A program made the position numbers and the translations under genes. From Syntrophales bacterium (GTDB taxonomy: Bacteria; Desulfobacterota; Syntrophia; Syntrophales; UBA4778): a DNA stretch of 64,000 nucleotides. Below are positions 26,499 to 34,832 of the stretch, piece by piece (position 1 is the stretch's first letter; every line of letters starts with the position of its first letter). The stretch is taken from contig JAQTPK010000009.1 in the NCBI GenBank assembly GCA_028712885.1, forward strand, positions 16,573-80,572, written 5' to 3'. A model generated the notes under the pieces. The model had not been told where the DNA came from and made no database searches. It saw only the letters and a list, made by a program, of their open reading frames with translations.

Positions 26499-27299
26499 AT
26501 GCATGCAAAACTCCTGATTATGATTTTGTCGCTGTTCGTATCGGCGCATTCCGCGCTCGGAGCCGTCCGGACGGAGCCGGTGGCTTACCGGGACGGAGAT
26601 GTCCGGCTCGAAGGATGGATGGCGTACGACGATGAGCCGGCGGGGAAACAGCCCGGCATCATCGTCGTTCATGAATGGTGGGGCATCAACGATTACATCA
26701 AAAAGAGGGCTGAACAGATGGCCGGTCTCGGCTATGTGGTTTTTGCCGTCGATATTTACGGTAAAGACACCCGTCCGAAGGACCAGAAAGAGGCTGCGGA
26801 GGCTTCCGGCAGATTCTCGAAAGATCGCGAGTTGCTGAGACGCCGGGCCGGGGCCGGTCTGGACGTGCTGAGGAGGAGTCCCAGGGCCGATGCGGCCCGC
26901 ATTGCGGCCGTAGGCTACTGTTTCGGAGGAATGACCGTACTGGAGATGGCCCGCAGCGGAGCCGACCTGGCCGGGGTTGTCAGTTTCCATGGCGTGCTCG
27001 AAACCCCCCGGCCCGAAGACGCCCGGAAGATAAAGGGGAGCGTACTGGTGCTGCACGGCGCGGACGATCCCTTTGTGCCGCTCCGGCAGGTTAACGCCTT
27101 CATTAATGAGATGCAAAAAGGCGGGGTGGACTGGCAGATGAACATTTACGGAGGGGCGGTTCACAGTTTTACGAATCCTGCTTCCGGAGAGGATAGAAAA
27201 AAAGGGCTTGCGTATGACGAAAAGGCCGACAGGCGTTCATGGGAAGCCATGAAATCTTTCCTGGAAGAGGTATTGGGGAAAGGCCGCAGGGTCAAGTGA
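26499..27299 (+). CDS. Dienelactone hydrolase family protein, exported
   Basis: An alpha/beta hydrolase of 266 residues. After a Sec signal (about residues 1-20) come IIVVHEWWGINDYIKKRAEQ, the nucleophile region AVGYCFGGMTVLEMA (Cys as nucleophile), the acid in VLHGADDPFVPL and the His in GAVHSFTNPAS. This is the standard Cys-Asp-His triad of dienelactone hydrolases. Its natural substrate is unknown; most genomic copies do not act in chlorocatechol degradation. GGAGGAGG lies ahead of the ATG. It lies between the exported SOD and the selenoprotein peroxiredoxin on the same strand. Confidence 0.9.
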   Translation: MHAKLLIMILSLFVSAHSALGAVRTEPVAYRDGDVRLEGWMAYDDEPAGKQPGIIVVHEWWGINDYIKKRAEQMAGLGYVVFAVDIYGKDTRPKDQKEAAEASGRFSKDRELLRRRAGAGLDVLRRSPRADAARIAAVGYCFGGMTVLEMARSGADLAGVVSFHGVLETPRPEDARKIKGSVLVLHGADDPFVPLRQVNAFINEMQKGGVDWQMNIYGGAVHSFTNPASGEDRKKGLAYDEKADRRSWEAMKSFLEEVLGKGRRVK

Positions 27300-27328
27300 T
27301 AATAAGAATACTTCAGAGGAGGCGAAAA

Positions 27329-27793
27329 ATGAAAGAACCTGTTTCGACGGGAGCAGAAATTCCCGACTTCACCCTGAAAGACCAGGATGGAAACGATTTC
27401 AGGTTTTCGCAGGCGCGGGGCAGGAAAATCCTGCTCTCGTTTCATCCGTTGGACTGGACCGAAGTCTGACTCAGGCACCTTCAATCTCTGGAAGAGAATG
27501 CCGGTAATTTCGAAGCTGCGAATACGATGGTCTTCGGAATCAGCGTAGACAGCGTCCCATGCAACGCCGCATGGGCGAAAGAAATTCAATTGAATAAAGT
27601 GAAGCTGCTCTCGGATTTCTGGCCGCATGGGGGGGTTGCGCAGTCAATGGGGGTTTTCCGCGAAAAAGAAGGCATTACCGAGAGAGCGAATATTCTCGCC
27701 GACGAGAACGGGAAAGCGATTTTTGTGAAAATATATCCGATCAAGGAGATCCCCGATGTGGCCGAAGTGCTGGCCGCCGCACGGAAAAAATAG
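27329..27793 (+). CDS. Selenocysteine-containing peroxiredoxin (in-frame TGA at the peroxidatic site)
   Basis: An AhpC/TSA-family thiol peroxidase of 154 residues if read through. GAEIPDFTLKDQDGNDFRF opens the fold and FHPLDWTEV leads to a TGA at 27467-27469, codon 47. Reading continues in the same frame with LRHLQSLEENAGNFEAANT, MVFGISVDSVPCNAAWA and ITERANILADENGKAIFV. The TGA falls exactly where family members have the peroxidatic Cys (TxxC, here T44-E-V-U47); a possible resolving Cys78 follows. A hairpin matching bacterial SECIS rules starts 8 bases after the TGA. GGAGG precedes the ATG at 27329. selA/B/C/D are not in the window. A nonsense mutation is less likely given the exact position. 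Confidence 0.88.
27478..27504 (+). promoter_or_regulatory. Candidate bacterial SECIS element
   Basis: Starting 9 bases after the UGA, CC/GG, then CA/UG and UCUC/GAGA pair around an apical loop UGGAA (27489-27493). UU/CC and A.A mismatches interrupt the stem. The loop begins 20 bases after the UGA and has G as its second base, as expected for SelB recognition. Not computed thermodynamically. Confidence 0.65.
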
Positions 27794-27944
27794 CCGGGCC
27801 GGGCTGACCGAATTCCCATCGATTCCATCCTTTGCATTTGCAAATCTTCTCCTGAAACGATAAATATGTAAGCAAGGAATTTCCCGGGGCCGCTCCGATC
27901 TGTTTCAAGGATTTCCCGGGCGTATGAACGGGGAAGAGATTCGG

Positions 27945-28154
27945 ATGCCGTTTTCCTCTACAGTTCAAGTCTTCGGGCTCGGCCAGTGTTCCCTTGATTA
28001 TATAATTTACGGTCTGCTTCAGGGCTGGAATGAGGAAAAGAGCCTCGACCTGGCCGCATGGTCCGCCGCCCGGGTCAGCACCCGCATGGGAGGAAGAGCC
28101 GGCATTCCCTCCCTGGATGATTTGCGGAAGAGATGCCGGAAAACGGAGCAGTAA
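27945..28154 (+). pseudogene. PfkB-family sugar kinase remnant with central deletion
   Basis: A 69-residue frame that keeps the two ends of a ribokinase/PfkB protein. The N-terminus VQVFGLGQCSLDYI is the first strand of the fold. It passes directly into IYGLLQGWNEEKSLDLAAWS and ARVSTRMGGRAGIPSLDDL, which are C-terminal blocks that in full-length relatives follow the catalytic GAGD region. About 230-250 residues, including the substrate site and catalytic Asp, are missing, yet the reading frame is kept at the junction. It cannot be an active kinase. Whether the short product is made is unknown. The next gene starts 2 bases after its stop. Confidence 0.8.
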
Positions 28155-28156
28155 CC

Positions 28157-28351
28157 ATGTCCGGTTTCAAAGCGCTTTACCTGGCGGCGTCACTGGCGAT
28201 CATCGCGGCGCTCTGGCTGTTGATTCCCGAGGAATCCGGCCACCCGCAGGTCTGGGCCCTGGGTCTCAAGGCGAGAATGATCGGGTTCGTCGTTATCTGC
28301 CTGGCGGCCTTTTATTTTTTCTTTTTCCGGCGGGGGAAGAACTCAAGGTGA
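28157..28351 (+). CDS. Small two-helix membrane protein
   Basis: 64 residues with two hydrophobic segments (ALYLAASLAIIAALWLLIP and MIGFVVICLAAFYFFFF) and a basic tail FRRGKNSR. No enzymatic motif is seen. It starts 2 bases after the kinase remnant and its TGA overlaps the GTG of the HAD gene (GTGA), so it is translationally coupled to the next gene. Function unknown. Confidence 0.7.
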   Translation: MSGFKALYLAASLAIIAALWLLIPEESGHPQVWALGLKARMIGFVVICLAAFYFFFFRRGKNSR

Positions 28352-28983
28352 TCAGGGCGGTGATTTTCGATCTCGGGGGCGTTTTGATCAGGAACCCCGT
28401 TCCGGGAATGATTAATTTTTTTTCACGCGAGCTTCGGGTCGATCAGGATGTCTTCCGGTCGGCTTACCGGCTGCATACCCTGGAATTTCAGCGGGGAATG
28501 GTGACAGAGAAGGTTTTCTGGAAGCGTCTGTGCTCCGATCTGGAGAGGCCCGCCCCTGCGAGTCATTCTCTCTGGACGGACGGATTCGCGGCCGCATACC
28601 GGGAGAGGGCCGGTATGTTCCGGCTTGCCGTCGGGTTGCGGAAAGGGGGATACAGAACGGGCATCCTGTCCGATACGGAGCCGCCTTCGGTACGCTTTCT
28701 CCTCCGCCGGGACTATTCTATGTTCGACGTGCGCGTATTTTCCTGCAGCGAGGGGATCACAAAACCGGATCCGGAGATTTTCATGACAACACTGCGGAGG
28801 ATCGGAGCGAAACCCCGGGAATCCGTTTTTATCGACGATCGCCCCGTCAACATCCGGGGTGCGGATGAAGCCGGCATGAAGTGCATCCTGTTTAAAAGCA
28901 TGGCGCAGACGCGTGAAGAGCTGTCCGGATTCTTTGTGAGAGTTCCCGTCATTGGAGCCGGTGCATCCGAGGATCAGAAGTGA
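28348..28983 (+). CDS. HAD-superfamily phosphatase
   Basis: A 211-residue haloacid dehalogenase-type hydrolase of subfamily IA. Motif I is AVIFDLGGVLIRN (the nucleophile Asp, with Gly in place of the usual second Asp, as in YihX-like glucose-1-phosphatases). Motif II is ILSDTEPPS, motif III Lys lies in GITKPDPEIF, and motif IV is FIDDRPVN. The substrate is not predictable. The GTG start overlaps the previous stop by four bases, and its own stop overlaps the next GTG in the same manner. Confidence 0.88.
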   Translation: MIRAVIFDLGGVLIRNPVPGMINFFSRELRVDQDVFRSAYRLHTLEFQRGMVTEKVFWKRLCSDLERPAPASHSLWTDGFAAAYRERAGMFRLAVGLRKGGYRTGILSDTEPPSVRFLLRRDYSMFDVRVFSCSEGITKPDPEIFMTTLRRIGAKPRESVFIDDRPVNIRGADEAGMKCILFKSMAQTREELSGFFVRVPVIGAGASEDQK

Positions 28984-29516
28984 AGCAAAGGATCATTACA
29001 GCAGCTGTTTGTCTGTTATTGTCCGGCGCTCTGTTTTCATGTGCGGAAACCGAAAAAAAACCGGGGCCGGGGGATGCCGTCCTGAATTACGTTGATGCAC
29101 TGGCCCGCGGGCGCGCCGATGAAGCGGCGAAGTACCTGTCCGCAGACAGCCCGGAAAGGAAATTGCTGGCCGGGATGTCCGGCGCCTCCTCCTTTGAAGA
29201 GCGTTTTCTGAGGCAGGGCATGGCGCGGTACGTTTCGTGCGAAATAGGCAGGGTTGAACTCCTGGATGGCGGGTCCGGAGTCGAGGTCGCAGTGGCCGCG
29301 CCGGATCTTATGGTTTTGTTGGGGGATTTAGCACAGGTCATGCCGGCGGAGCAGGACGACAACCTCGAAGCGGTCGTTTCCGCCGGTGAGGCGGTGCACC
29401 ATATGATTGAAAAATACCGAAAAGGAATTCCCATGAAAAAGACCCGCGGGTGGTTCCGGCTGGTCCGGGAAGGCGATTCATGGAAAATTCATACCTACCG
29501 GAAGGAGGGGGGGTGA
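28980..29516 (+). CDS. Predicted lipoprotein, unknown function
   Basis: 178 residues. A signal peptide with lipobox SGALFSC (Cys about 21) precedes a domain of about 130 residues. VLNYVDALARGRADEAAKYL and a C-terminal GWFRLVREGDSWKIHTYRK give it the outline of a small SnoaL/NTF2-like or DUF4878-type fold, frequent in lipoproteins. This is a similarity of pattern, not a proven assignment. It starts with GTG, overlapping the HAD gene stop by four bases, and is followed one base later by the ferritin-like gene. Confidence 0.75.
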   Translation: MKQRIITAAVCLLLSGALFSCAETEKKPGPGDAVLNYVDALARGRADEAAKYLSADSPERKLLAGMSGASSFEERFLRQGMARYVSCEIGRVELLDGGSGVEVAVAAPDLMVLLGDLAQVMPAEQDDNLEAVVSAGEAVHHMIEKYRKGIPMKKTRGWFRLVREGDSWKIHTYRKEGG

Positions 29517-29517
29517 A

Positions 29518-30156
29518 TTGGCGAAAGAAAGAATCACCGGAAGGCAGAAGGATGTCGCAAAAATGCTGAGACAACGGAAAGGCCCGCCCGCAGAAAGAAA
29601 GTTCGCGGGACGGACAACGGGAAAAACGGGAAACGCAGGAATTGCGGGGAAAACTGCAGCGGGGGGAAGTCTTCTGAGCATTGCCCTGAGAAACGAGAAA
29701 GCGGAAAGGGCTTTTTACCTCCGCCATGCCGAGAAGACGGAGAACAGGATCGAAAAGGCAATGTTCCGCCTGATTGCGGACGATGAGCTGGAGCATTATG
29801 ACGCCCTGAAGCGCCTGCTCAAGGGGGACATAGGTGAGATCGGGATGTCCGAAGAGGCCTCGGAAAAAATAAAGGACGTTTTGAGGCGGCAGGTTTTAAA
29901 CGCAAAAAAAGCACCCCGCAGTTCCGCCGGCGACCTGGACGCCGTCAGGACCGCTATAAAATTTGAAGCCGAAGGAGCATCACGGTATGAGGAGATGAGG
30001 GACAGTTCCAATGATCCGGCGCAGAAGCGCCTTTTCGATCTCCTTGCATCAATGGAGCATGGGCATTTTCTTTCCCTGCGCGAACTGGAGGAGCTGATGA
30101 CGGACCCCGCTTCCTGGAACACCTGGAGGGAGAGGCACAGCCTGGATGGGGGATAA
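29518..30156 (+). CDS. Ferritin-like/rubrerythrin-type di-iron protein
   Basis: 212 residues. An Arg/Lys-rich, probably disordered N-terminal extension (about 1-55) precedes a four-helix bundle: ALRNEKAERAFYLRHAEKTE, DDELEHYDALKRL, IKFEAEGASRYEEM and ASMEHGHFLSLRELEEL. The two ExxH pairs and the isolated Glu residues match a rubrerythrin-like di-iron centre, although no rubredoxin domain follows. A role in peroxide or iron handling is likely. The start may be TTG at 29518 or a later codon, since the extension lacks family support. Confidence 0.8.
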   Translation: MAKERITGRQKDVAKMLRQRKGPPAERKFAGRTTGKTGNAGIAGKTAAGGSLLSIALRNEKAERAFYLRHAEKTENRIEKAMFRLIADDELEHYDALKRLLKGDIGEIGMSEEASEKIKDVLRRQVLNAKKAPRSSAGDLDAVRTAIKFEAEGASRYEEMRDSSNDPAQKRLFDLLASMEHGHFLSLRELEELMTDPASWNTWRERHSLDGG

Positions 30157-30162
30157 AGAAAG

Positions 30163-30235
30163 TTCACAGTTCACACTTTGCAGTTCACGGTCCGCTGTTT
30201 AAGGTCACAAGTCCACAGGTAATCTTTTCATTCCG
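30163..30235. repeat. Period-7 degenerate repeat (GTTCACA-type)
   Basis: Eight consecutive 7-mers can be written without a break: GTTCACA, GTTCACA, CTTTGCA, GTTCACG, GTCCGCT, GTTTAAG, GTCACAA, GTCCACA. The second half has diverged. The array lies in the short gap before the serine protease gene, and no complementary arm is clear. Confidence 0.8.
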
Positions 30236-30265
30236 GGCATAGACAAACAGGCAGGCGGTTGTGCG

Positions 30266-31105
30266 ATGGATAATATGTGGTCGTTTTTCTGGATTTTCAT
30301 AATAGTTGCTTCTTTCATGCCTCTCCTGCAGCAGAAAATCATGCAGGCCAAACGCCTGGCGTTGATCCGCAAGCTTGAGCAGAAGAGGAATTCGAGAGTA
30401 ATCACGCTTATCCACCGTCAGGAAACCATGAAGATCCTCGGTTTTCCCATCATGAGGTACATAGATATCAACGACTCCGAAGACGTGCTCCGCGCCATCC
30501 GGCTTACTCCCGAAGATATGCCGATCGATATAATCATCCATACGCCGGGCGGGCTGGCCCTTTCGACCGAGCAGATCGCCCTTGCGCTGAAAAGGCACAA
30601 GGCGCAGGTAACGATTTGCGTTCCCCATTACGCCATGTCCGGCGGAACGCTGATCTGCCTGGCGGCGAACGAGGTTATCCTGGACGAGAACGCCGTGCTC
30701 GGCCCCGTAGACCCGCAGCTGGGGGAATTCCCGGCAGCGTCCATTTTGCGGGCCGTCGCAAAGAAAGAACCAAAAGACATTGAGGACAGGACGATGATCC
30801 TGGCGGACGTGGCTGAAAAGGCCTTGAAGCAAATGCGGGAATTCGTCAAGGTGCTGCTCGTTCCGCGCCTGGATGAAGCTAAAGCGGATGAACTGGCCGC
30901 AGCCATGACCGAGGGCCGGTGGACCCACGATTACCCGATAACGCATGAGGAAGCGGCAAAGCTGGGGATACCCGTTTCGCTGAACCTTCCCGAAGAAATC
31001 TACCAGCTGATGGAGCTGTTCCCGCAGACGGCGCAGCAGCGCCCCTCGGTACAGTTCGTTCCCGTTCCGTACAAGAGAAGCCAGCAGAAAGAATCCGGCA
31101 AGTAG
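30266..31105 (+). CDS. Membrane-anchored SDH_sah/ClpP-fold serine protease
   Basis: A 279-residue protein of the SDH_sah (DUF114) family, related to SppA/ClpP. A transmembrane helix (WSFFWIFIIVASFMPLL) precedes a charged linker and the protease core: IDIIIHTPGGLALSTEQIA, then VPHYAMSGGTLICLAA with the predicted catalytic Ser, and LGPVDPQLGEFPA. Family members occur in archaea and Gram-negative anaerobes. Proteolysis at the membrane face is likely; substrates are unknown. The UspA gene follows 16 bases later, ahead of a terminator. Confidence 0.9.
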   Translation: MDNMWSFFWIFIIVASFMPLLQQKIMQAKRLALIRKLEQKRNSRVITLIHRQETMKILGFPIMRYIDINDSEDVLRAIRLTPEDMPIDIIIHTPGGLALSTEQIALALKRHKAQVTICVPHYAMSGGTLICLAANEVILDENAVLGPVDPQLGEFPAASILRAVAKKEPKDIEDRTMILADVAEKALKQMREFVKVLLVPRLDEAKADELAAAMTEGRWTHDYPITHEEAAKLGIPVSLNLPEEIYQLMELFPQTAQQRPSVQFVPVPYKRSQQKESGK

Positions 31106-31121
31106 CACATGGAGGGTGGCC

Positions 31122-31571
31122 ATGTTCAGGAAGATACTGGCGGCCGTGGACGGCTCGAAAACGGCCCGCAAGGCGGCCGGATATGCCGTCGAACTCGCGG
31201 GGAAATTGAAGGCGGAATTGATCCTGGTCAACGTGATCGACCTCTCAGTCCTGACCGCCCGTCAATACGTGGCGGGAAAGAAATCCCCAACGCACCTGAT
31301 TGAGCCGATCGATGATTACCTGCGCCAGGCCGCGGAAGCGTTCATGGACGGCATCGAAGCGCTGGCGAATGAGGGCAAGATCAATCTGCGAAGGTCCATT
31401 CGAAGCGGCAAGGCGGCCCGCGAGATAATCCGGGAGGCGGAGGATTCGGGCGCCGATCTCATCGTTATGGGTTCCCACGGGCGGAAACCTATTTCCTCGA
31501 TGCTGCTGGGCAGCGTCGCGCTGGGCGTCCTGAGCGGGACAAAAATTCCGACGCTGATCGTGCGCTCGTGA
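31122..31571 (+). CDS. Universal stress protein (single domain)
   Basis: A 149-residue UspA domain: KILAAVDGSKTARKAAGYAV at the start and the ATP-binding signature GSHGRKPISSMLLGSVA (G-2x-G-9x-G-S). This form usually binds ATP. GGAGGG lies 6 bases before the ATG at 31122; a GTG 6 bases earlier would lie within the ribosome site and is less likely. It is the last gene before a clear intrinsic terminator, so it ends the operon starting near 30266 or earlier. Confidence 0.92.
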   Translation: MFRKILAAVDGSKTARKAAGYAVELAGKLKAELILVNVIDLSVLTARQYVAGKKSPTHLIEPIDDYLRQAAEAFMDGIEALANEGKINLRRSIRSGKAAREIIREAEDSGADLIVMGSHGRKPISSMLLGSVALGVLSGTKIPTLIVRS

Positions 31572-31596
31572 AGCGGCCATATGAGCGAATTGCGTG

Positions 31597-31623
31597 AAAG
31601 GCGGCTTAAGGCCCGCCTTTTTT
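31597..31623 (+). terminator. Intrinsic terminator after uspA
   Basis: AAAGGCGG and CCGCCTTT form an 8-bp stem around an 8-base loop, followed directly by further T residues. It lies 25 bases after the uspA stop. Confidence 0.88.
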
Positions 31624-31686
31624 GTCTCGACTTGCAGGTTAAAATATTATAATTTAAAGAAAAAACAGGATGCACAGCTTGATCGA

Positions 31687-33096
31687 ATGACGTCAGACCG
31701 CCATCATGTTTCGTTAATCCATGAAAAAAAACCCGGAAGGAGGGACCAGGGACATTCCGGTCTGGTCCTCAGCTATGAGTTCTTCAAATGCAGGGAGCTT
31801 ATCCCCGATCTCGTGGCCAGAATTCATTCTTTTTCCCTGTCTGACCGTTTTTTCGAGGAGTACGAACTCGCCCTGTACGAGTTTTTCGAACCGCGCGGGA
31901 CCGATACCGAGGACGATGTGAAGGAAGACGTCTTCCGCAGCGAAGACGAATTCACCCTCTTCCTTTCCTGGTATTCCTTTTATTTCATTACGGACGAATT
32001 CGGCAGGAACTTCCCCGATTTTTATCTGCAGAGTCAGGGACGGCAGGCCTCATCCCTGGAAGAGGAAATACTGGAAGGAATGGCGCAATCCTTTCTCAGC
32101 GTCTACGAGGTTCAGTCCTCCGAAGCCGGCGCCGGGCTGGAGCTGAAGGATATCTTCACCGAAGAGACGTGTATCATCTTTGACGAATCGCTTTCCGTGC
32201 AGTTGTGCAAATGGGACCTTCTTTACGCCGGGATAATCAAGGCCGGAGGATTCCATTTCCTGGGAGGTTTCCACCCCTTGATAATGCCCCCCCGTCTGAA
32301 AACGCCTATTGAAATGACTGTCCGGGACCTCTTTCTGGAAGAGAGAAAAAATTATTCGAATATGAGGGACTTTCTCCGGCGCAGCTCCTCAGAGGTCAAT
32401 GCGGCGATAGAGGACGCCATAATAAGTTACGAAAGGCCCGCTCAGAAAAACTCGGACGGCGAACTGCTGAATTTTTTCACCCTGGTTTATCACGTCAACG
32501 ATCCTGAACAGGTGAGGGCCGCGCTGGACCGGAGCTCGATCATGCACCTGGACCTGCTCCATACGGATGAGGAGGGCGGCTTCCGGAGGGCGGATTATAT
32601 CTGGATCCGCAAAGGCCGGGGGAGGAGAAAGGGAATGGGGATACGGGGGATTCTCTTTCTGGAAAGAAACACGCTCAAGGCAAAATGCAATTCCTTCGAG
32701 AGGTCCGAAAAATTGCGGGCCGTTCTCGACCGGATGCTCAGCGGGATGATCGAGATGAAAATGGCCGTTAACGAAAAACCCGAGGAGGGCCTGCAGAGCC
32801 CTCTGTGCCCGAATCCGCCGGGGAAAAAGTGGCTCTATTCAATCCCGGAATGTCGGGACATCCTGAAGGAAATTGTGGATTGCCATTACAGGAACTGGGT
32901 AAACGAGAGATTGCCGGCCATCGGAAATATGACGCCCCGCGAGGCGATGAAGCTGCCGCAGGGAAGAAAACAGCTGGAAGACCTCCTGAAGGAACTGGAA
33001 AACGAGAATGAAAGGGCTGTGCGGCGCGGAATGAAAAACGCCGATATCCTTGCCTTTCCGGTCGAAATGATCCGGAAAGATCTCGGGCTTCCTTGA
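31687..33096 (+). CDS. Large hypothetical protein with SEC-C-associated-type C-terminus
   Basis: 469 residues from the ATG at 31687 (an upstream in-frame start would enter the terminator). The N-terminal half is rich in Phe, Glu and Asp (RFFEEYELALYEFFEPRG). The C-terminal ~70 residues carry CHYRNWVNERLPAIGNMTPR EAMK in two blocks, then GRKQLEDLLKELE. This resembles the tail found in many SEC-C-type or antitoxin-binding uncharacterised proteins, whose role is not known. No catalytic motif or membrane helix is recognised. It stands as the first gene after a terminator, and is followed by the MORN gene after 22 bases. Confidence 0.7.
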   Translation: MTSDRHHVSLIHEKKPGRRDQGHSGLVLSYEFFKCRELIPDLVARIHSFSLSDRFFEEYELALYEFFEPRGTDTEDDVKEDVFRSEDEFTLFLSWYSFYFITDEFGRNFPDFYLQSQGRQASSLEEEILEGMAQSFLSVYEVQSSEAGAGLELKDIFTEETCIIFDESLSVQLCKWDLLYAGIIKAGGFHFLGGFHPLIMPPRLKTPIEMTVRDLFLEERKNYSNMRDFLRRSSSEVNAAIEDAIISYERPAQKNSDGELLNFFTLVYHVNDPEQVRAALDRSSIMHLDLLHTDEEGGFRRADYIWIRKGRGRRKGMGIRGILFLERNTLKAKCNSFERSEKLRAVLDRMLSGMIEMKMAVNEKPEEGLQSPLCPNPPGKKWLYSIPECRDILKEIVDCHYRNWVNERLPAIGNMTPREAMKLPQGRKQLEDLLKELENENERAVRRGMKNADILAFPVEMIRKDLGLP

Positions 33097-33118
33097 AGAT
33101 CACAGGGATGCGAGGCGC

Positions 33119-33787
33119 ATGTTCTCCCGGAAAGAATTGAAGCAGGCCGACACCACTTTTCCCGACGGGCGGTTAAAAGAGAAAAAAAGCTTTTTAAATG
33201 GAAAGCTGGAAGGGGAGTACGTCTCTTATTTCAGCAACGGCCAGGTGATGCTTCGGCAATTTTACCGGGGCGGCATGCGCGAAGGCGAAGCCGTATCTTT
33301 TTACAAGAACGGGAATATAAGGGAGAAGGGCGCATTCAAGCGGGACAAGCTTGACGGCGCGTATGAATCATATTACGAAGACGGATCCATCAAGGAAAAA
33401 GAGTACTATGCAGGCGGTAAGCCGGACGGGAAATATGAATTCTATCTTCCGGGCGGAATCCTCAAAGAAGAGGAGAATTTCAAAGATGGTCGTTTCAACG
33501 GCGAATACAGATCTTTCTACCGCAGCGGAGAACTGCGGGAAAAGGGCGCCTTCAGGAACGACAAGAGACACGGCGAGTACGTAACGTTTTACAAGAACGG
33601 AAGCGTCAAACAGCGCGCGCATTACGAGGACGGAAAGCTTGTCGGAGAATTTACATCGTACGAGAGAGGGGGGCAGCCCTCGGTTCTCCAGGATGAGGAT
33701 ACGGATCTTGAAAACGAAGAGGCGAGACGGGAATTCGATCAGATGCTGAAGAAGCTGGAGAGTCCGAATGGAGAAGAGCCGAAATGA
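33119..33787 (+). CDS. MORN-repeat (YwqK-type) protein
   Basis: 222 residues made largely of about eight 23-residue repeats of the form FKDGRFNGEYRSFYRSGELR and YEDGKLVGEFTSYERGG. Each holds a G-x-x-x-G-x-Y/F-x-x-Y/F core. Such beta-hairpin repeats occur in MORN proteins and in proteins annotated as YwqK-type antitoxins; there is no evidence of a toxin partner here. The stop lies within the next gene (20-base overlap), so translation is coupled to the tandem stress protein. Confidence 0.85.
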   Translation: MFSRKELKQADTTFPDGRLKEKKSFLNGKLEGEYVSYFSNGQVMLRQFYRGGMREGEAVSFYKNGNIREKGAFKRDKLDGAYESYYEDGSIKEKEYYAGGKPDGKYEFYLPGGILKEEENFKDGRFNGEYRSFYRSGELREKGAFRNDKRHGEYVTFYKNGSVKQRAHYEDGKLVGEFTSYERGGQPSVLQDEDTDLENEEARREFDQMLKKLESPNGEEPK

Positions 33788-34640
33788 AGTCAGGACCGCA
33801 CCGCCCGGTAATATTCTCGTGCCGGCGGACGGCTCCGATTACAGCGGGACCGCCATCCGCTATGCGATTTACGTTGCGGGGAAGCTGAATTCCGGATTAA
33901 CCGGGCTTCACGTCGTAGACTTGAAGATTATTCAGGGTCCTCTCTTCAGCGACATCGCGTTTTACAGCGGTCTGCCCGCATATTACGAATTCCTGCCGAC
34001 GATAGAAGACGCCCTGGAACGCAGGGCGGACAGGATCCTGGGGGAATTCGAAAAGCTTTGCCGCAGCGCCGGCGTGCCGTTTGAGTTGAAAAAAGCCAGG
34101 GGGATAATCGACGAGACGATCCTTTCCGAGGGGAAAAAAACGGACTGGACGCTCCTGGCGCAAAGAGGCGAGCATTCCCATCTCGGCCAGGGCATTCTTC
34201 TGGGGTCCACGGCCGAAGCTGTTGCCAGAAAATCCCAGAAGCCTGTTATGATTACCCCGCGCGAATTCAAGGAAATAGAGAGCATCGGGCTGGCTTACGA
34301 CGGGAGCGCCCCGGCTGCAACCGCCATGAAAATCGCGGCGGAACTCTCGGCAGCCGTCCGCTGGCCGTTGACCGTGATCGTCGTCTCGGATTCCCAGGAA
34401 GCTGCGGCCAGGCTGATCCGGTCGGCGGAATCTTTCCTCGAGCCTTTTGAAATAGACAGCGAAGTAATCACCCTTACCGGCAGAGAGGATCGGGAGATCC
34501 TTAAGTTCATAAAGGAAGGATCTGTCGAGCTGATGGTCATGGGTGCGTTCGGGAGGGGCCGGGTCAAGGAATTCCTGCTGGGAAGCACGACGGCGTTCAT
34601 TATACGAAACAGTCCGATTCCGGTACTGCTCACCCATTAA
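33768..34640 (+). CDS. Tandem-domain universal stress protein
   Basis: 290 residues with two UspA domains. Domain 1 begins ILVPADGSDYSGTAIRYAIY and ends near GQGILLGSTAEAVARKSQKPV, where the ATP loop is partly degenerate. Domain 2 starts IGLAYDGSAPAATAMKIA and carries GAFGRGRVKEFLLGSTTAF (G-2x-G-9x-G-S), intact for ATP. The start overlaps the MORN gene. It is the last gene in this rightward group, with surE converging on it. Confidence 0.9.
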   Translation: MEKSRNEVRTAPPGNILVPADGSDYSGTAIRYAIYVAGKLNSGLTGLHVVDLKIIQGPLFSDIAFYSGLPAYYEFLPTIEDALERRADRILGEFEKLCRSAGVPFELKKARGIIDETILSEGKKTDWTLLAQRGEHSHLGQGILLGSTAEAVARKSQKPVMITPREFKEIESIGLAYDGSAPAATAMKIAAELSAAVRWPLTVIVVSDSQEAAARLIRSAESFLEPFEIDSEVITLTGREDREILKFIKEGSVELMVMGAFGRGRVKEFLLGSTTAFIIRNSPIPVLLTH

Positions 34641-34723
34641 CTATCTGGATGAAGTTAGTCTCAAGTCCCAGGTTGCTCAACCAGGAAACATAATATTTAA
34701 AACAGCAGGTCTGCTTTTGCTTG

Positions 34724-34827
34724 AGGGCCTGTTGCTCAAATAAACTCATTTATACTTTCAATGTCTGGCCCCACCCGCGCACCGAAAATTTCCGGAAAAC
34801 CGCTGGACTGTTTAGGCAACAGGCCCT
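34724..34827. repeat. Inverted repeat between converging usp and surE genes
   Basis: A 12-base arm AGGGCCTGTTGC (34724-34735) is repeated inverted as GCAACAGGCCCT (34816-34827). The 80-base loop lies between them. The right arm abuts the period-7 stretch at the surE end. It could fold in either transcript, but there is no T run. Confidence 0.65.
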
Positions 34828-34832
34828 TGAGA

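Noticed and set aside
27527..27793. A separate 88-residue protein after the TGA
   Set aside because: It is in the same frame as the first part and is the missing C-terminal portion of the peroxiredoxin.
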